From NCBI GenBank assembly GCA_900753715.1, contig CAAEAE010000153.1, positions 1-36,659 on the forward strand: a stretch of DNA of 36,659 nucleotides, read 5' to 3'. Shown piece after piece: positions 7,713-15,212 of this stretch (the first letter of the stretch is position 1; each line of letters opens with the position of its first letter). The DNA is from an uncultured Roseburia sp. (GTDB lineage: Bacteria; Bacillota_A; Clostridia; Lachnospirales; Lachnospiraceae). The notes below the pieces were generated by a model. The model saw only the letters and a list, made by a program, of their open reading frames with translations. It did not search any database and was not told where the DNA came from. The position numbers and the translations under genes were made by a program.

Positions 7713-9014
7713 TTGCTAGAGTATCATGCGTTATTGGATTATGTGAAGAAAAAGTATATTAATGGTAAGGATAACTACCTTTTTATTGATGAAGTACAAA
7801 TGTGTGATGGATTTGAGAAAGCAATAAATAGTCTACATTCATCTGAAAAATATGATATTTATATTACGGGGTCGAATGCATTTCTTCTTAGCAGTGATAT
7901 GGCAACATTATTTACAGGAAGAACATTTGAAATAGAGGTGTATCCATTTTCATTTAAAGAGTTTGTGAATTACTATCAATATACAGATATGCAACAGGCA
8001 TATATTAAGTATTTGACGGAAGGGGGGATGCCGGGAGCATATGTTTATAAAACAGAGAAAGACAAACATAAATATATAAGAGATATATTTGAAACGTTGA
8101 TTTTACGAGATATAAAACAAAAATATAAAATTAGAAATGATATTGTGTTGGAAAAGGTAACAGACTATTTAACAGATAACATTTCAAATCTCACCTCTCC
8201 AAGAAAGTTGACGGAAGCAATAAAAGGGAAAGGTGATACGGCGGACCACAAAACAGTTGACAAGTATATAAATTATTTTTGTAGAGCGTTTGCTTTTTAT
8301 AAAGTACGCAGATATGATATTCAAAGGAAAAAGTATCTGGCGAGTACGGAGAAGTATTATTTATGCGACCACTCTTTTAAATATGCGAAGCTGGGAACTA
8401 AGAATCCAGACTATGGAAGGTCAATGGAAAATATTGTAGCGATTGAACTTATGCGTAGAGGGTATGAATTGTATGTCGGAATACTTTACAAAAAAGAAAT
8501 TGATTTTGTGGCGATAAAGGAAAATGAAAAGATATACATTCAGGTTGCCAATAGCATAGAAGATGAGAAGACAAAAGAGCGCGAACTTGCACCATTGCAA
8601 AAAATAAAAGATGCTTATCCGAAAATGATTATAACGAGAACCGGTTACCCTTATGGGATACCGGTGAATCACTGGTATCATGAAAAAGACGGAAAAATCT
8701 ATTTTCATGGTGCCAGGGAAGGGCATAAGATTGATGCGATAAAAAATTGTGACAAGGTTTCCTTCTGCGTATACGACAAAGGTTACCGGGAGGATGGTGA
8801 CTGGCCATTGCACATCCGAAGCGTTGTGGTGTTCGGACGGATTCGGATGGTAGAGGAACAGGAAAAAGCCGTGGAAATATGTACCAATCTGTGCAAAAAA
8901 TTTACCGATGATGCGGCATACATAGAGCAGGAGCTTTTACACTCCGGTGGACGGGTTCTTTGTCTGGAATTAAGCCCGGAAAGCATGACCGGAAAGCTGG
9001 TAAAAGAGTCTTAA
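7713..9014 (+). CDS. Chimeric ORF: 5'-truncated DUF4143-type ATPase fused to a NimA-like pyridoxamine-phosphate-oxidase domain
   Basis: 433 aa from a weak TTG start; the same frame is open back to a TGA at 7641 and already reads family-like sequence (EEANIIHINYNDDEYEELL). Residues 1 to about 308 are an ATPase lacking Walker A: Walker B YLFIDEVQ at 22-29, then YITGSNAFLLS and the DUF4143 part ending EIDFVAIKENEKIYIQVA. From about residue 311 the protein switches to GYPYGIPVNHWYHE, then KIYFHGAREGHKIDAI and HIRSVVVFGRI: the flavin-binding split-barrel of NimA-type proteins, missing its first ~50 residues. Base composition also changes near 8640 (AT-rich before, richer in GC after). Two deletions most likely joined two gene remnants. 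There is no good ribosome site, so I suspect a pseudogene. Confidence 0.72.
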   Translation: MLEYHALLDYVKKKYINGKDNYLFIDEVQMCDGFEKAINSLHSSEKYDIYITGSNAFLLSSDMATLFTGRTFEIEVYPFSFKEFVNYYQYTDMQQAYIKYLTEGGMPGAYVYKTEKDKHKYIRDIFETLILRDIKQKYKIRNDIVLEKVTDYLTDNISNLTSPRKLTEAIKGKGDTADHKTVDKYINYFCRAFAFYKVRRYDIQRKKYLASTEKYYLCDHSFKYAKLGTKNPDYGRSMENIVAIELMRRGYELYVGILYKKEIDFVAIKENEKIYIQVANSIEDEKTKERELAPLQKIKDAYPKMIITRTGYPYGIPVNHWYHEKDGKIYFHGAREGHKIDAIKNCDKVSFCVYDKGYREDGDWPLHIRSVVVFGRIRMVEEQEKAVEICTNLCKKFTDDAAYIEQELLHSGGRVLCLELSPESMTGKLVKES

Positions 9015-9045
9015 GTGGTGGGGCATAAAAGAAAGGAAGAGCAGA

Positions 9046-9516
9046 ATGAACATCAGAAGAGCAAATGAAAAAGATATCCCAAGGCTGATAGAATTATTAG
9101 GACAGGTCCTTCAGATTCACGCTGATATCAGACCGGATATTTTTATAGCAGGAACTACAAAATACACAAATGAAGAACTGTTAGAAATGATAAAAGATGA
9201 CACAAATCCGATTTACGTGGCTGCGGATGAAAATGATGTGTGCATGGGATATGCCTTTTGCAGACTGAGAGAGCAGCTATTTTCCAATAATATGGTTCCG
9301 TTTACGTCACTTTTTATTGACGATTTGTGTGTGGATGCATTAACAAGGGGGCAGCATATCGGGGAAGCGCTGTTTGAACATGTCAAAAGTGAAGCGAAAC
9401 GTCTGGGCTGCTATGAAGTAACACTCAATGTGTGGGCAGGAAATACTTCGGCAGAAAAGTTCTATGAAAAAATGGGGCTTAAGACAAAAGAGAGACAGAT
9501 GGAATATATCCTATAA
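9046..9516 (+). CDS. GNAT family N-acetyltransferase
   Basis: 156 aa, ATG preceded by AAAGGAAG. It is a single GNAT fold: MNIRRANEKDIPRLIELL at the N-terminus, core strand LFIDDLCVDA, the acetyl-CoA pyrophosphate loop in TRGQHIGEALF (motif A, Q/RxxGxA type), and NTSAEKFYEKMGLK near the end. It would transfer acetyl from acetyl-CoA to an amine; the acceptor is unknown. The gene follows the ATPase-Nim chimera by 31 nt and may be read from the same transcript. It is the first of four GNAT genes within 6 kb and resembles the one at 14151 (both have a HADIRPD/HVDWRPD stretch), suggesting related origin. Confidence 0.9.
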   Translation: MNIRRANEKDIPRLIELLGQVLQIHADIRPDIFIAGTTKYTNEELLEMIKDDTNPIYVAADENDVCMGYAFCRLREQLFSNNMVPFTSLFIDDLCVDALTRGQHIGEALFEHVKSEAKRLGCYEVTLNVWAGNTSAEKFYEKMGLKTKERQMEYIL

Positions 9517-9658
9517 GTTTGATTGGGTTGCCAGACGAACCGCTTCAATTTCATGCTTTGCAGGTTAAGAACGACTATTTTACCGTTTCTTAATTGGATA
9601 TATGTTATGATTGAAAGCACATAAAACCCAAAATGACAATTATGGAGGAAAAATAAGC

Positions 9659-11020
9659 ATGGACATGGGAAACGGCGACCCCGCCACGGGCAACGCCATT
9701 ATGGGCAGTTCGATTGTAACATTATTATTCATTCAGGTTCTTTTAATCGCGTTAAATGCAGTGTTTGCCAGTGCAGAGTTAGCGGTGCTTTCAGTAAATG
9801 AGACGAAGCTGGAACGGCTTGCCGGGCAGGGAAATAAGAGAGCGAAGCGTTTGTATAAACTGACGCAGGAGCCGGCGAAATTTTTATCTACCATACAGAT
9901 AGCGATTACATTATCCGGATTTCTTGGCAGCGCCTTTGCAGCCGATGGTTTTTCCGACCCGCTCGTGGAATGGGCATTGGGTCTGGGAACGACGCTTTCC
10001 AGACAGACATTAGACACGATAGCCGTCATTTTTATTACGTTAGTTTTATCTTATTTTACCCTGATTTTCGGAGAATTGGTTCCAAAGCGGATTGCCATGA
10101 AAAAATCGGAGGAACTGGCACTGGGGGTGTCCGGTATTGTCAGCGGTATTTCGGTTTTATTTAAGCCGGTCGTATGGCTTCTTTCTGTTTCAACCAATGC
10201 CATTTTACGATTGCTTAGAATTGATCCCGATGAAACGGATGACCATGTCGGAGAGGAAGAGATTCGCATGATGGTCGAGACAGGAGCGATTGATAAAGAG
10301 GAGCAGGACTTTATCCGGAACGTGTTTGAATTTGATGATTTGACGGCAGGGGAGATATTGACGCATCGTACAGATGTGACGATTCTCTGGATGGAGGATT
10401 CAGATGCCGTGTGGGAGGAAACTGTTTGCAATAGCCGTTTTTCATCCTATCCGGTCTGCGATGGCTCTCCGGATCATGTGATTGGAATCTTAAATGCGAA
10501 GGATTATCTGCGGTTGAAGGAACGCAGCCGGGAAATTATTATGGAAAAAGCAATAGAGCCGGCTTATTTTGTGCCAGAAACTATCAAGGCGGATGTCTTA
10601 TTTCGCAATATGAAAAAAATACATAGGGGAATTGCCGTAGTGCTGGATGAATACGGCGGAATGGCGGGTATCGTCACACTAAACGATTTGATTGAAGAAC
10701 TCGTAGGAGAACTTCAGGAGAACTCTGCTGGAGAGGGCGTGGAACAGCCGCCGATTGAGCTGATAGAGGAAAATACCTGGCGGATAAGTGGAAATGCCAG
10801 TCTTGATGAGATTGAAAAGGAGCTTGATATCAAGTTTGGTGCAGATAACATTTATACCTTTACCGGATTTGTGTTTGATAAGCTAAATGGCATACCGGGA
10901 GACGGAGAGCCTGATATAAAATTGGAATGTGACGGAATTTCAATTCTGATAAAGCGGATTAAGAATCACCAGATTGCACTTGCGGAAATAAGAAAAAATA
11001 AGGAGTTAAAAGGGGTATAA
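9659..11020 (+). CDS. Hemolysin-C/CorC-type membrane protein (DUF21-CBS-CorC_HlyC)
   Basis: 453 aa. The ATG at 9659 has GGAGG at 9644-9648 and gives a family-like N-terminus; the frame's earlier TTG at 9611 lacks this. Order: DUF21 membrane region with about four helices (FIQVLLIALNAVFASAELA; FGELVPKRIAMKKSEE), then an acidic cytoplasmic CBS pair (HVGEEEIRMMVETGAI; FDDLTAGEILTHRTDV; VVLDEYGGMAGIVTLNDLI), and a C-terminal CorC_HlyC domain. Such proteins (CorC/MpfA/CNNM relatives) are linked to Mg2+ export or Mg2+ homeostasis; the name hemolysin is historical. It is monocistronic: its stop codon lies inside the stem of its own terminator (11008-11043). Confidence 0.92.
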   Translation: MDMGNGDPATGNAIMGSSIVTLLFIQVLLIALNAVFASAELAVLSVNETKLERLAGQGNKRAKRLYKLTQEPAKFLSTIQIAITLSGFLGSAFAADGFSDPLVEWALGLGTTLSRQTLDTIAVIFITLVLSYFTLIFGELVPKRIAMKKSEELALGVSGIVSGISVLFKPVVWLLSVSTNAILRLLRIDPDETDDHVGEEEIRMMVETGAIDKEEQDFIRNVFEFDDLTAGEILTHRTDVTILWMEDSDAVWEETVCNSRFSSYPVCDGSPDHVIGILNAKDYLRLKERSREIIMEKAIEPAYFVPETIKADVLFRNMKKIHRGIAVVLDEYGGMAGIVTLNDLIEELVGELQENSAGEGVEQPPIELIEENTWRISGNASLDEIEKELDIKFGADNIYTFTGFVFDKLNGIPGDGEPDIKLECDGISILIKRIKNHQIALAEIRKNKELKGV

Positions 11021-11043
11021 TTTATCTGGTTATACCCCTTTTA
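11008..11043 (+). terminator. Intrinsic terminator of the CorC/HlyC-type gene
   Basis: A perfect 13-bp stem, AAAAGGGGTATAA (11008-11020) and TTATACCCCTTTT (11030-11042), around a 9-nt loop, ending in a short T-run. The gene's TAA is part of the left arm. The group II intron fragment begins four bases further on, the placement known for group IIC introns. Confidence 0.85.
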
Positions 11044-11046
11044 AAT

Positions 11047-11568
11047 GTGCGCCTTGCGGCGCACGTTTCTAATGGGTGAGAGTCCCTAATCCGCCCTAGT
11101 AGTGGGAAGGATACAGCCAAGACCAAGGGTGTCCTATTCATAGCAATGATTATGATTAACGTGAGGGGAATCTGAAGGAAGGTGGAGGCAAATCTCTGGT
11201 CTGACGACCAGAAATCACATCAGGCTATAGTTAAGGATAAGGTTGCATTACAAATTAAAGTCCAATAACTACTCGGAATTAGCTATAGTAAATGTGGCAG
11301 ATAGATGGAGAGAAAGAAACGTGTGGTACCAAGGGAGGTCTCGTCAGCGGACTGAAACAAACGGACTAACAGTCCGTGTATGAAATTCGTCAGTAACAAC
11401 GAATGGCGGGAAGTCAGCAGAAGCCATAGTAAACCAGTAGTTGCAAACACTGGCGAAGGGCTGAACTTTAGGAGACACAAGCAATGAACGTAACTGAAAG
11501 TAGGTTTAAGAACAGACAACTTCATATAGAAGACTATCTGCAAATGGTATCTGCGGAACAGGAAGAGT
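11047..11568 (+). mobile_element. Group II intron, 5' fragment (domain I to start of domain IV), 3' part lost
   Basis: The fragment starts with GTGCGCC, matching the GUGYG 5' end of bacterial group II introns, and forms a GTGCGCC/GGCGCAC hairpin. Conserved domain-I text follows in the expected order: GGGTGAGAGTCCC (from 11074), AAGGGTGTCC, GGAATCTGAAGGAAG (about 11167), GGTTGCAT with AAAGTCC, GGGAGGTCT, and AAGTCAGCAGAAGCCATAG (11411). These resemble the Oceanobacillus-type group IIC RNA. A reverse-transcriptase start lies at 11484, but the frame breaks off around 11568. No domain V or VI sequence is seen afterwards, so the element can neither splice nor move on its own. Its class (IIC) is inferred from RNA text and insertion site. 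Confidence 0.85.
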
Positions 11569-11609
11569 ATGAATGCGGTGTATTACTTTTTTCATACGCA
11601 GGATCCTGA
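11484..11609 (+). pseudogene. ltrA: N-terminal remnant of the intron-encoded reverse transcriptase/maturase
   Basis: ATG 11484 follows AGGAGA at 11470-11475 and encodes MNVTESRFKNRQLHIEDYLQ then MVSAEQEEYE, the kind of leader seen in intron maturases of clostridia. After about residue 30 the family match stops, and a TGA comes at 11607. All reverse-transcriptase, X and DNA-binding domains are missing. It is a dead remnant created by the deletion that removed the intron's 3' half. Confidence 0.7.
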
Positions 11610-11691
11610 ATGGTGTATTAAAAGGTTGCATGAATTGGACAAACAAGTTAGTGTTTATGATAAAATGGAGATTGATAAACAGAATGAATAA
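11569..11691 (+). pseudogene. Unrecognised C-terminal gene fragment
   Basis: The frame from ATG 11569 encodes 40 residues (NAVYYFFHTQDPEWCIKR, then LHELDKQVSVYDKMEIDKQN) and stops at 11689-11691, overlapping the start of the S66 peptidase. It has coding-like composition and no ribosome site. I read it as the tail of a gene whose front was lost in the deletion that also cut the intron. I do not recognise the family. Confidence 0.4.
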
Positions 11692-12520
11692 AGTTGCGAT
11701 TGTTGCCTGTTCCAATGGGCAGGAAAAAGAATATGAGAGCCAGAACAACGAGCTGGTCGAAATTTTAAAATCAAATGGAAAAGATGTGGTACTCAGTAAT
11801 TGTCTCTATGCAAAAAGAGGCGTTTTTCAGGGAACTCCCAAAGAGAGAGCCGATGAGCTGATGCGGATGTTTGAAGACCCTGACGTCAGCGAAATCTATG
11901 ATATTTCCGGTGGAGATATCGCCAATCAGCTTTTGCCATATATTGATTTTGATTCCGTTGCGAAAAGTAAGGCGGTTTTCTGGGGGTATAGCGACCTTAC
12001 AACGATAATCAATGCAATTTATACGCTTACCGGTAAAGAGAGTGTCCTGTATCAGGTAAAAAATATGGTCTGGGGCGATGCTACAGAAGTTCAGCGAAAG
12101 CGATTTTTTAACAGAGAGGAGCTCTTTCATCCAAGGTTTTCTTTTTGCCAGGGCGACTCGATGGAAGGCGTCGTGGTAGGTGGAAACATCCGGTGCTTTT
12201 TAAAGCTGGCAGGGACAAAATATTTTCCGGACTTGCAGGGAAAAATATTATTTCTTGAAAGCCTGGGCGGACTTCAGGCGCAAATGGCTGCTTACTTAGC
12301 CTGGTTGCAGCAGCTTGGGGCATTTGAAAAAGTAAACGGCATTTTGCTTGGAAATTTCAGGGAGATGGAAAAAGCGGGCTGCGAACCGGAAATCGTCGAA
12401 TTGGTGAAAGGCTATGCGGGACCTGGACTTCCGATTGCAAAGACAGGCGAGATTGGGCATAAAAATGATTCAAAAGCGATTGTGATTGGGAAACAGATAG
12501 AAATGAAAAATAAATTTTAG
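11684..12520 (+). CDS. S66 family serine peptidase (LD-carboxypeptidase/MccF-like)
   Basis: 278 aa starting MNKVAIVACSNGQ at ATG 11684; the frame's earlier start at 11573 adds unrelated residues from the fragment upstream. The S66 pattern is clear: the class-I-amidotransferase-like N-terminal strand, EIYDISGGDIANQLLPY, the nucleophile in FWGYSDLTTIINA (Ser103), the Glu region FLESLGGLQ, and the catalytic His in TGEIGHKND. Family members either trim muropeptides (LdcA) or cleave peptide-nucleotide antibiotics of the microcin C type (MccF). The GNAT gene 42 nt downstream recalls the MccE/MccF immunity pair, but this is only a hint. GGAG lies 13 nt before the ATG, a long spacing, so translation may be weak. 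Confidence 0.87.
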   Translation: MNKVAIVACSNGQEKEYESQNNELVEILKSNGKDVVLSNCLYAKRGVFQGTPKERADELMRMFEDPDVSEIYDISGGDIANQLLPYIDFDSVAKSKAVFWGYSDLTTIINAIYTLTGKESVLYQVKNMVWGDATEVQRKRFFNREELFHPRFSFCQGDSMEGVVVGGNIRCFLKLAGTKYFPDLQGKILFLESLGGLQAQMAAYLAWLQQLGAFEKVNGILLGNFREMEKAGCEPEIVELVKGYAGPGLPIAKTGEIGHKNDSKAIVIGKQIEMKNKF

Positions 12521-12562
12521 CATAATTGCGGAATGTGGTGAGGGATGGAAGAAGGGGAGCTT

Positions 12563-13048
12563 ATGAATATAAAATATGCAACAACGGAAGATATTGCTGC
12601 GATTGCCGCAGTTGAAGCAGAATGTTTTCCGCCTGCGGAAGCAGCAACGGAAAAGGAATTTATTAAAAGAGTGAAACATTATGGAAATCATTTCTGGTTA
12701 ATGTATGAAGCCGGAAAGCTGATTGCGTTTGTGGATGGTTTTGTAACAGACGAGCCGGATTTAACGGATGAAATGTATGAGAATGCAGCCATGCACAACG
12801 AAAATGGTGCGTGGCAGATGATTTTCGGTGTCAATACCCTTCCGGATTACCGTAGACATGGATATGCCGGAGAATTACTTTGCCGTGCGATTGACGATGC
12901 AAAGCAGCAGGGGCGCAAGGGACTTGTGCTGACCTGCAAGGAAAAGCTCATCCCATATTATGCAAAGTTTGGCTTTTTTGATGAGGGTGTGTCTGATAAA
13001 TCCACACATGGAAATGTTGTGTGGCACCAGATGCGGCTGTCTTTTTAA
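12563..13048 (+). CDS. GNAT family N-acetyltransferase
   Basis: 161 aa. The ATG at 12563 is chosen because GGGGAG (12553-12558) ends 4 nt before it and the GNAT fold starts at MNIKYATTEDIAAIAAVE; the ATG at 12545 lies upstream of that site. Motifs are AECFPPAEAATE after helix 1, MIFGVNTLPDYRRHG for strand 4 plus the CoA loop (YRRHGYAGELL), and LIPYYAKFGFFDEG near the end. It has the ElaA/arylalkylamine-type look of a general small-molecule acetylase; the acceptor is unknown. It lies 42 nt downstream of the S66 peptidase in the same direction and probably shares its transcript. A hairpin terminator follows at 13160. Confidence 0.9.
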   Translation: MNIKYATTEDIAAIAAVEAECFPPAEAATEKEFIKRVKHYGNHFWLMYEAGKLIAFVDGFVTDEPDLTDEMYENAAMHNENGAWQMIFGVNTLPDYRRHGYAGELLCRAIDDAKQQGRKGLVLTCKEKLIPYYAKFGFFDEGVSDKSTHGNVVWHQMRLSF

Positions 13049-13159
13049 TAAAGGAAAGATGCCGCAGGGATTACCGGAAGACGATGGGAAAGGAAGAGAT
13101 TCAGAAGATTATGATTCAGTTCATGGAAGAACATAAGTAGACGGTATCGTAACACACAA

Positions 13160-13186
13160 TAGACCGGGTGGAAAACACCCGGTCTA
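13160..13186. terminator. Strong hairpin between convergent genes, probable bidirectional terminator
   Basis: TAGACCGGGTG (13160-13170) pairs perfectly with CACCCGGTCTA (13176-13186) around GAAAA. The flanks are AAAATATTA on the right, giving a U-rich stretch before the stem on the minus strand, and little T on the plus side. The position between the GNAT and the minus-strand membrane gene fits a shared terminator. Confidence 0.65.
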
Positions 13187-13191
13187 AAATA

Positions 13192-13836
13192 TTATATCCC
13201 TGCAATGATGAGTAAAACCGAAAATAGCATATAGCCTACGCCAAGTGCGCCAATAATCTTAACACCGCATTTTTTCAATGGCATTAAAACAAGCAGCGAA
13301 ATAATAGGGTTTAAAAGCAGGCACCATTTCGGAACGGCAAGTGCGCCTGTTAAGATAGCAATTGCCACGATAATCGTTGCGCCAAGCCAGAGCGCCAGAA
13401 AACCGATTATCATGGGTGCGTTTACAACCGGATTGATGGATTTGATAACCTCAAGGCTTTCGTTGTCGGACATTTTTTTGTGAAGTTTTTGATATAAGAG
13501 CGGCTTCATACAAAAAACAACATGACATAAAAGCCCGGTATAACATCCGATAAAGGTATTGATTTTTAATGCGAGCGCCAATGCTTCATTTCCCTGTGAA
13601 ATCAGGTCTGCAAGAAGCCACATGGTAATATAGCTTCCCGGCTGCCCCAGAAAAGAAAGCCAGAATGATACTTTAAACCGCTTCGAGGTTACATCCGCCC
13701 ACCATGGATTGACGTCATTTAGGGGAAGACCTTCGTTTGGATTTGTTTTCCCGGGTTTAACAAGTGGTACATCCGCCCAGGCGGCTGCAAAATTGCTGAT
13801 AATTCCCAATATTCCAAAAGCAACATATGTATTCAA
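13192..13836 (-). CDS. Multi-pass membrane protein of unknown function
   Basis: 214 aa. The start is a TTG at 13836 supported by AAAGGAGGAG a few bases upstream; no better ATG exists. Five to six hydrophobic segments are visible: near 5-22, 53-77, 85-112, 140-165, 168-188 and 193-212. Between the first two lies a conserved-looking polar stretch (PLVKPGKTNPNEGLPLNDV, then NPWWADVTSKRF). The overall look is of an uncharacterised integral membrane family found in Lachnospiraceae (DUF6796-like by memory, unverified). It is transcribed alone, convergent to the GNAT at 12563. No catalytic motif is apparent. Confidence 0.75.
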   Translation of the reverse strand: MNTYVAFGILGIISNFAAAWADVPLVKPGKTNPNEGLPLNDVNPWWADVTSKRFKVSFWLSFLGQPGSYITMWLLADLISQGNEALALALKINTFIGCYTGLLCHVVFCMKPLLYQKLHKKMSDNESLEVIKSINPVVNAPMIIGFLALWLGATIIVAIAILTGALAVPKWCLLLNPIISLLVLMPLKKCGVKIIGALGVGYMLFSVLLIIAGI

Positions 13837-14005
13837 ATCGAACTCCTCCTTTCTACATCAGAAACGGTTATGCCAACAGAATTTTTAAAACCGTCAGACT
13901 CATAACATTCCCCCCTGTAGAAAAATATTTATTTGTTAAATATAGATTAGTTTAAGCTAACTCGCTTGTCAAGAGGATACACTTTATCAGTGAAAGAAAG
14001 GGGAA

Positions 14006-14048
14006 TTAGGGAACTTTCGCAATAAAATGAATGCGAAAAGTTCCCTAA
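14006..14048. repeat. Long inverted repeat in the 13.8-14.15 kb intergenic region
   Basis: TTAGGGAACTTTCGC (14006-14020) and GCGAAAAGTTCCCTAA (14033-14048) pair over 15 bp with one bulged base and a 12-nt loop. The arm is followed by A-rich rather than T-rich sequence, so it does not look like a terminator in either direction. It may be an operator, an mRNA hairpin or the relic of a small mobile repeat. Confidence 0.6.
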
Positions 14049-14065
14049 AAGAGTTATAGTATAAA

Positions 14066-14100
14066 TTGACAAACGATGTTATCCTAATTATTAGAGGATA
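14066..14100 (+). promoter_or_regulatory. Promoter with overlapping palindromic operator before the GNAT pair
   Basis: TTGACA (14066-14071), a 17-nt spacer and a weak -10 around 14088-14094 (TTATTAG). TATCCT (14080-14085) and AGGATA (14095-14100) form an inverted repeat straddling the -10, where a repressor would block RNA polymerase. No regulator gene is adjacent. Confidence 0.5.
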
Positions 14101-14150
14101 TATTTATGCTGGATGAAAATCTGGCATGGCACGATAAGGAGAGATATTTC

Positions 14151-14621
14151 ATGAACATCAACATACGACCGATAAAACCGCAGGATTATGACAGAGTGTC
14201 CTATATTATGGACCAGGTTCAACAGCTTCATGTCGATTGGAGACCGGATGTATACAGGCAGGTAAGCCCATTGATTACAAGAGAAATGTATGAGGAAATT
14301 TTAAAAGAGAACAACTGGTACGTGGCGGAAGCGGATGGAAGGGTTGCAGGGGTTCTCGAATTGATGAAACGTCATGTAGAAGGTCCGGCACAGGTGACAA
14401 AGGATATCCTTTATATAAGCACGATGGCAGTTGATGAAGAATATCGCGGGAAAGGGATTGGGCACAAATTTTTTGAAAAGGTAAGACAAATCAAAGAAGA
14501 AAATGGTTATGATACGATTGAACTGCAAGTAAATGCCAGAAATGCGAAAGCCTACGAAATGTATAAAAACTATGGTTTTACTGAAAAATCAATCAATATG
14601 GAATTGAAGGGGCGGGAATGA
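14151..14621 (+). CDS. GNAT family N-acetyltransferase
   Basis: 156 aa. Two starts compete: ATG 14106, behind AGAGGAT, and ATG 14151, behind AAGGAGA with an 8-nt spacer. I prefer 14151 because the GNAT fold begins at MNINIRPIKPQDYDRV; the upstream 15 residues would be an extra leader. Motif A is TMAVDEEYRGKGIGHKFFEKV, with the RGKGIG acetyl-CoA loop, and NARNAKAYEMYKNYGF is the usual C-terminal region. The acceptor is unknown. It is translationally coupled to the next GNAT (ATGA overlap) and likely driven by the promoter at 14066. Sequence flavour is close to the GNAT at 9046. Confidence 0.9.
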   Translation: MNINIRPIKPQDYDRVSYIMDQVQQLHVDWRPDVYRQVSPLITREMYEEILKENNWYVAEADGRVAGVLELMKRHVEGPAQVTKDILYISTMAVDEEYRGKGIGHKFFEKVRQIKEENGYDTIELQVNARNAKAYEMYKNYGFTEKSINMELKGRE

Positions 14622-15058
14622 TTCATTTAGAGGAAATTACGGAGTTCAATTGGAGAGAGAATTTGTCCGTGTCGGAAGAACAGAAAAAATATGTTTCAGA
14701 TTCCATGAGGTTACTGGCAAGAGCGTATGCTTTCCGAAAGAAAGGCAGCTTTGCATGTGTCATATATGAAAATGAAGAGCCGGTTGGAATGGCATTATAT
14801 TATGACTGTCCAGAGCTGGAAGCATATGATTTCAGTCAATTGTTTATTGATGAAAGATATCAGGGGCGGGGATATGGGAAAGCTGCTGCAAAGCTGATTC
14901 TTGAACGAATGGAACAGGAAAGAAAATTTGACAAAGTGATTCTTTGCTATATAGAAGGGAATAATGCCGCAAAAGCGTTGTATGAAAGCCTGGGATTTTA
15001 TCACACGGGAGAAGTAGATGAAGACGAAATAATAATGGGAATGAAATTTTCTGCCTAA
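14618..15058 (+). CDS. GNAT family N-acetyltransferase (spermidine-acetyltransferase-like)
   Basis: 146 aa beginning at the ATG of an ATGA overlap with the preceding gene. The order is GNAT-like: SVSEEQKKYVSDSMRLLARA in helix 1-2, FACVIYENEEPVGMALYY in strands 2-3, QLFIDERYQGRGYGKAA with the QGRGYG acetyl-CoA loop, and EGNNAAKALYESLGFYHTGE at the end. This arrangement recalls BltD/PaiA-type polyamine acetylases, but the acceptor is not proven. Two directly coupled GNATs with different acceptor regions could act on one substrate in sequence or as a heterodimer; that is speculation. The 154 nt that follow up to the broken ATPase hold no gene I can support. Confidence 0.88.
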   Translation: MIHLEEITEFNWRENLSVSEEQKKYVSDSMRLLARAYAFRKKGSFACVIYENEEPVGMALYYDCPELEAYDFSQLFIDERYQGRGYGKAAAKLILERMEQERKFDKVILCYIEGNNAAKALYESLGFYHTGEVDEDEIIMGMKFSA

Positions 15059-15212
15059 ACCGGAGCAAGAACAGCAAAAAGAGAAGTTGACGTAGCGAAG
15101 AAAAGCACAAAAACGCCGGATATAATCTTGAAGAAATGCACAAAATAGGAAAATACAACATTGAAGAAAGGTACATTTTATGCTATAACATTCTTATATT
15201 TGGGAGGCGCCT

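Noticed and set aside
9523..9594. Possible remnant of another acetyltransferase C-terminus between 9516 and 9659
   Set aside because: One frame reads IGLPDEPLQFHALQV and then a stop, which resembles the end of some GNATs, but it is under 25 codons and has no front part. I cannot tell it from chance.
13084..13140. Short ORF MGKEEIQKIMIQFMEEHK after the GNAT at 12563
   Set aside because: It has coding-like composition but only 18 codons, no clear ribosome site and no recognisable family; it could be a gene tail or chance.
15059..15212. Promoter or gene in the gap before the broken ATPase
   Set aside because: A TATAAT exists at 15121 but the only TTGAC-like element is about 28 nt away, too far, and no frame of interest is open.
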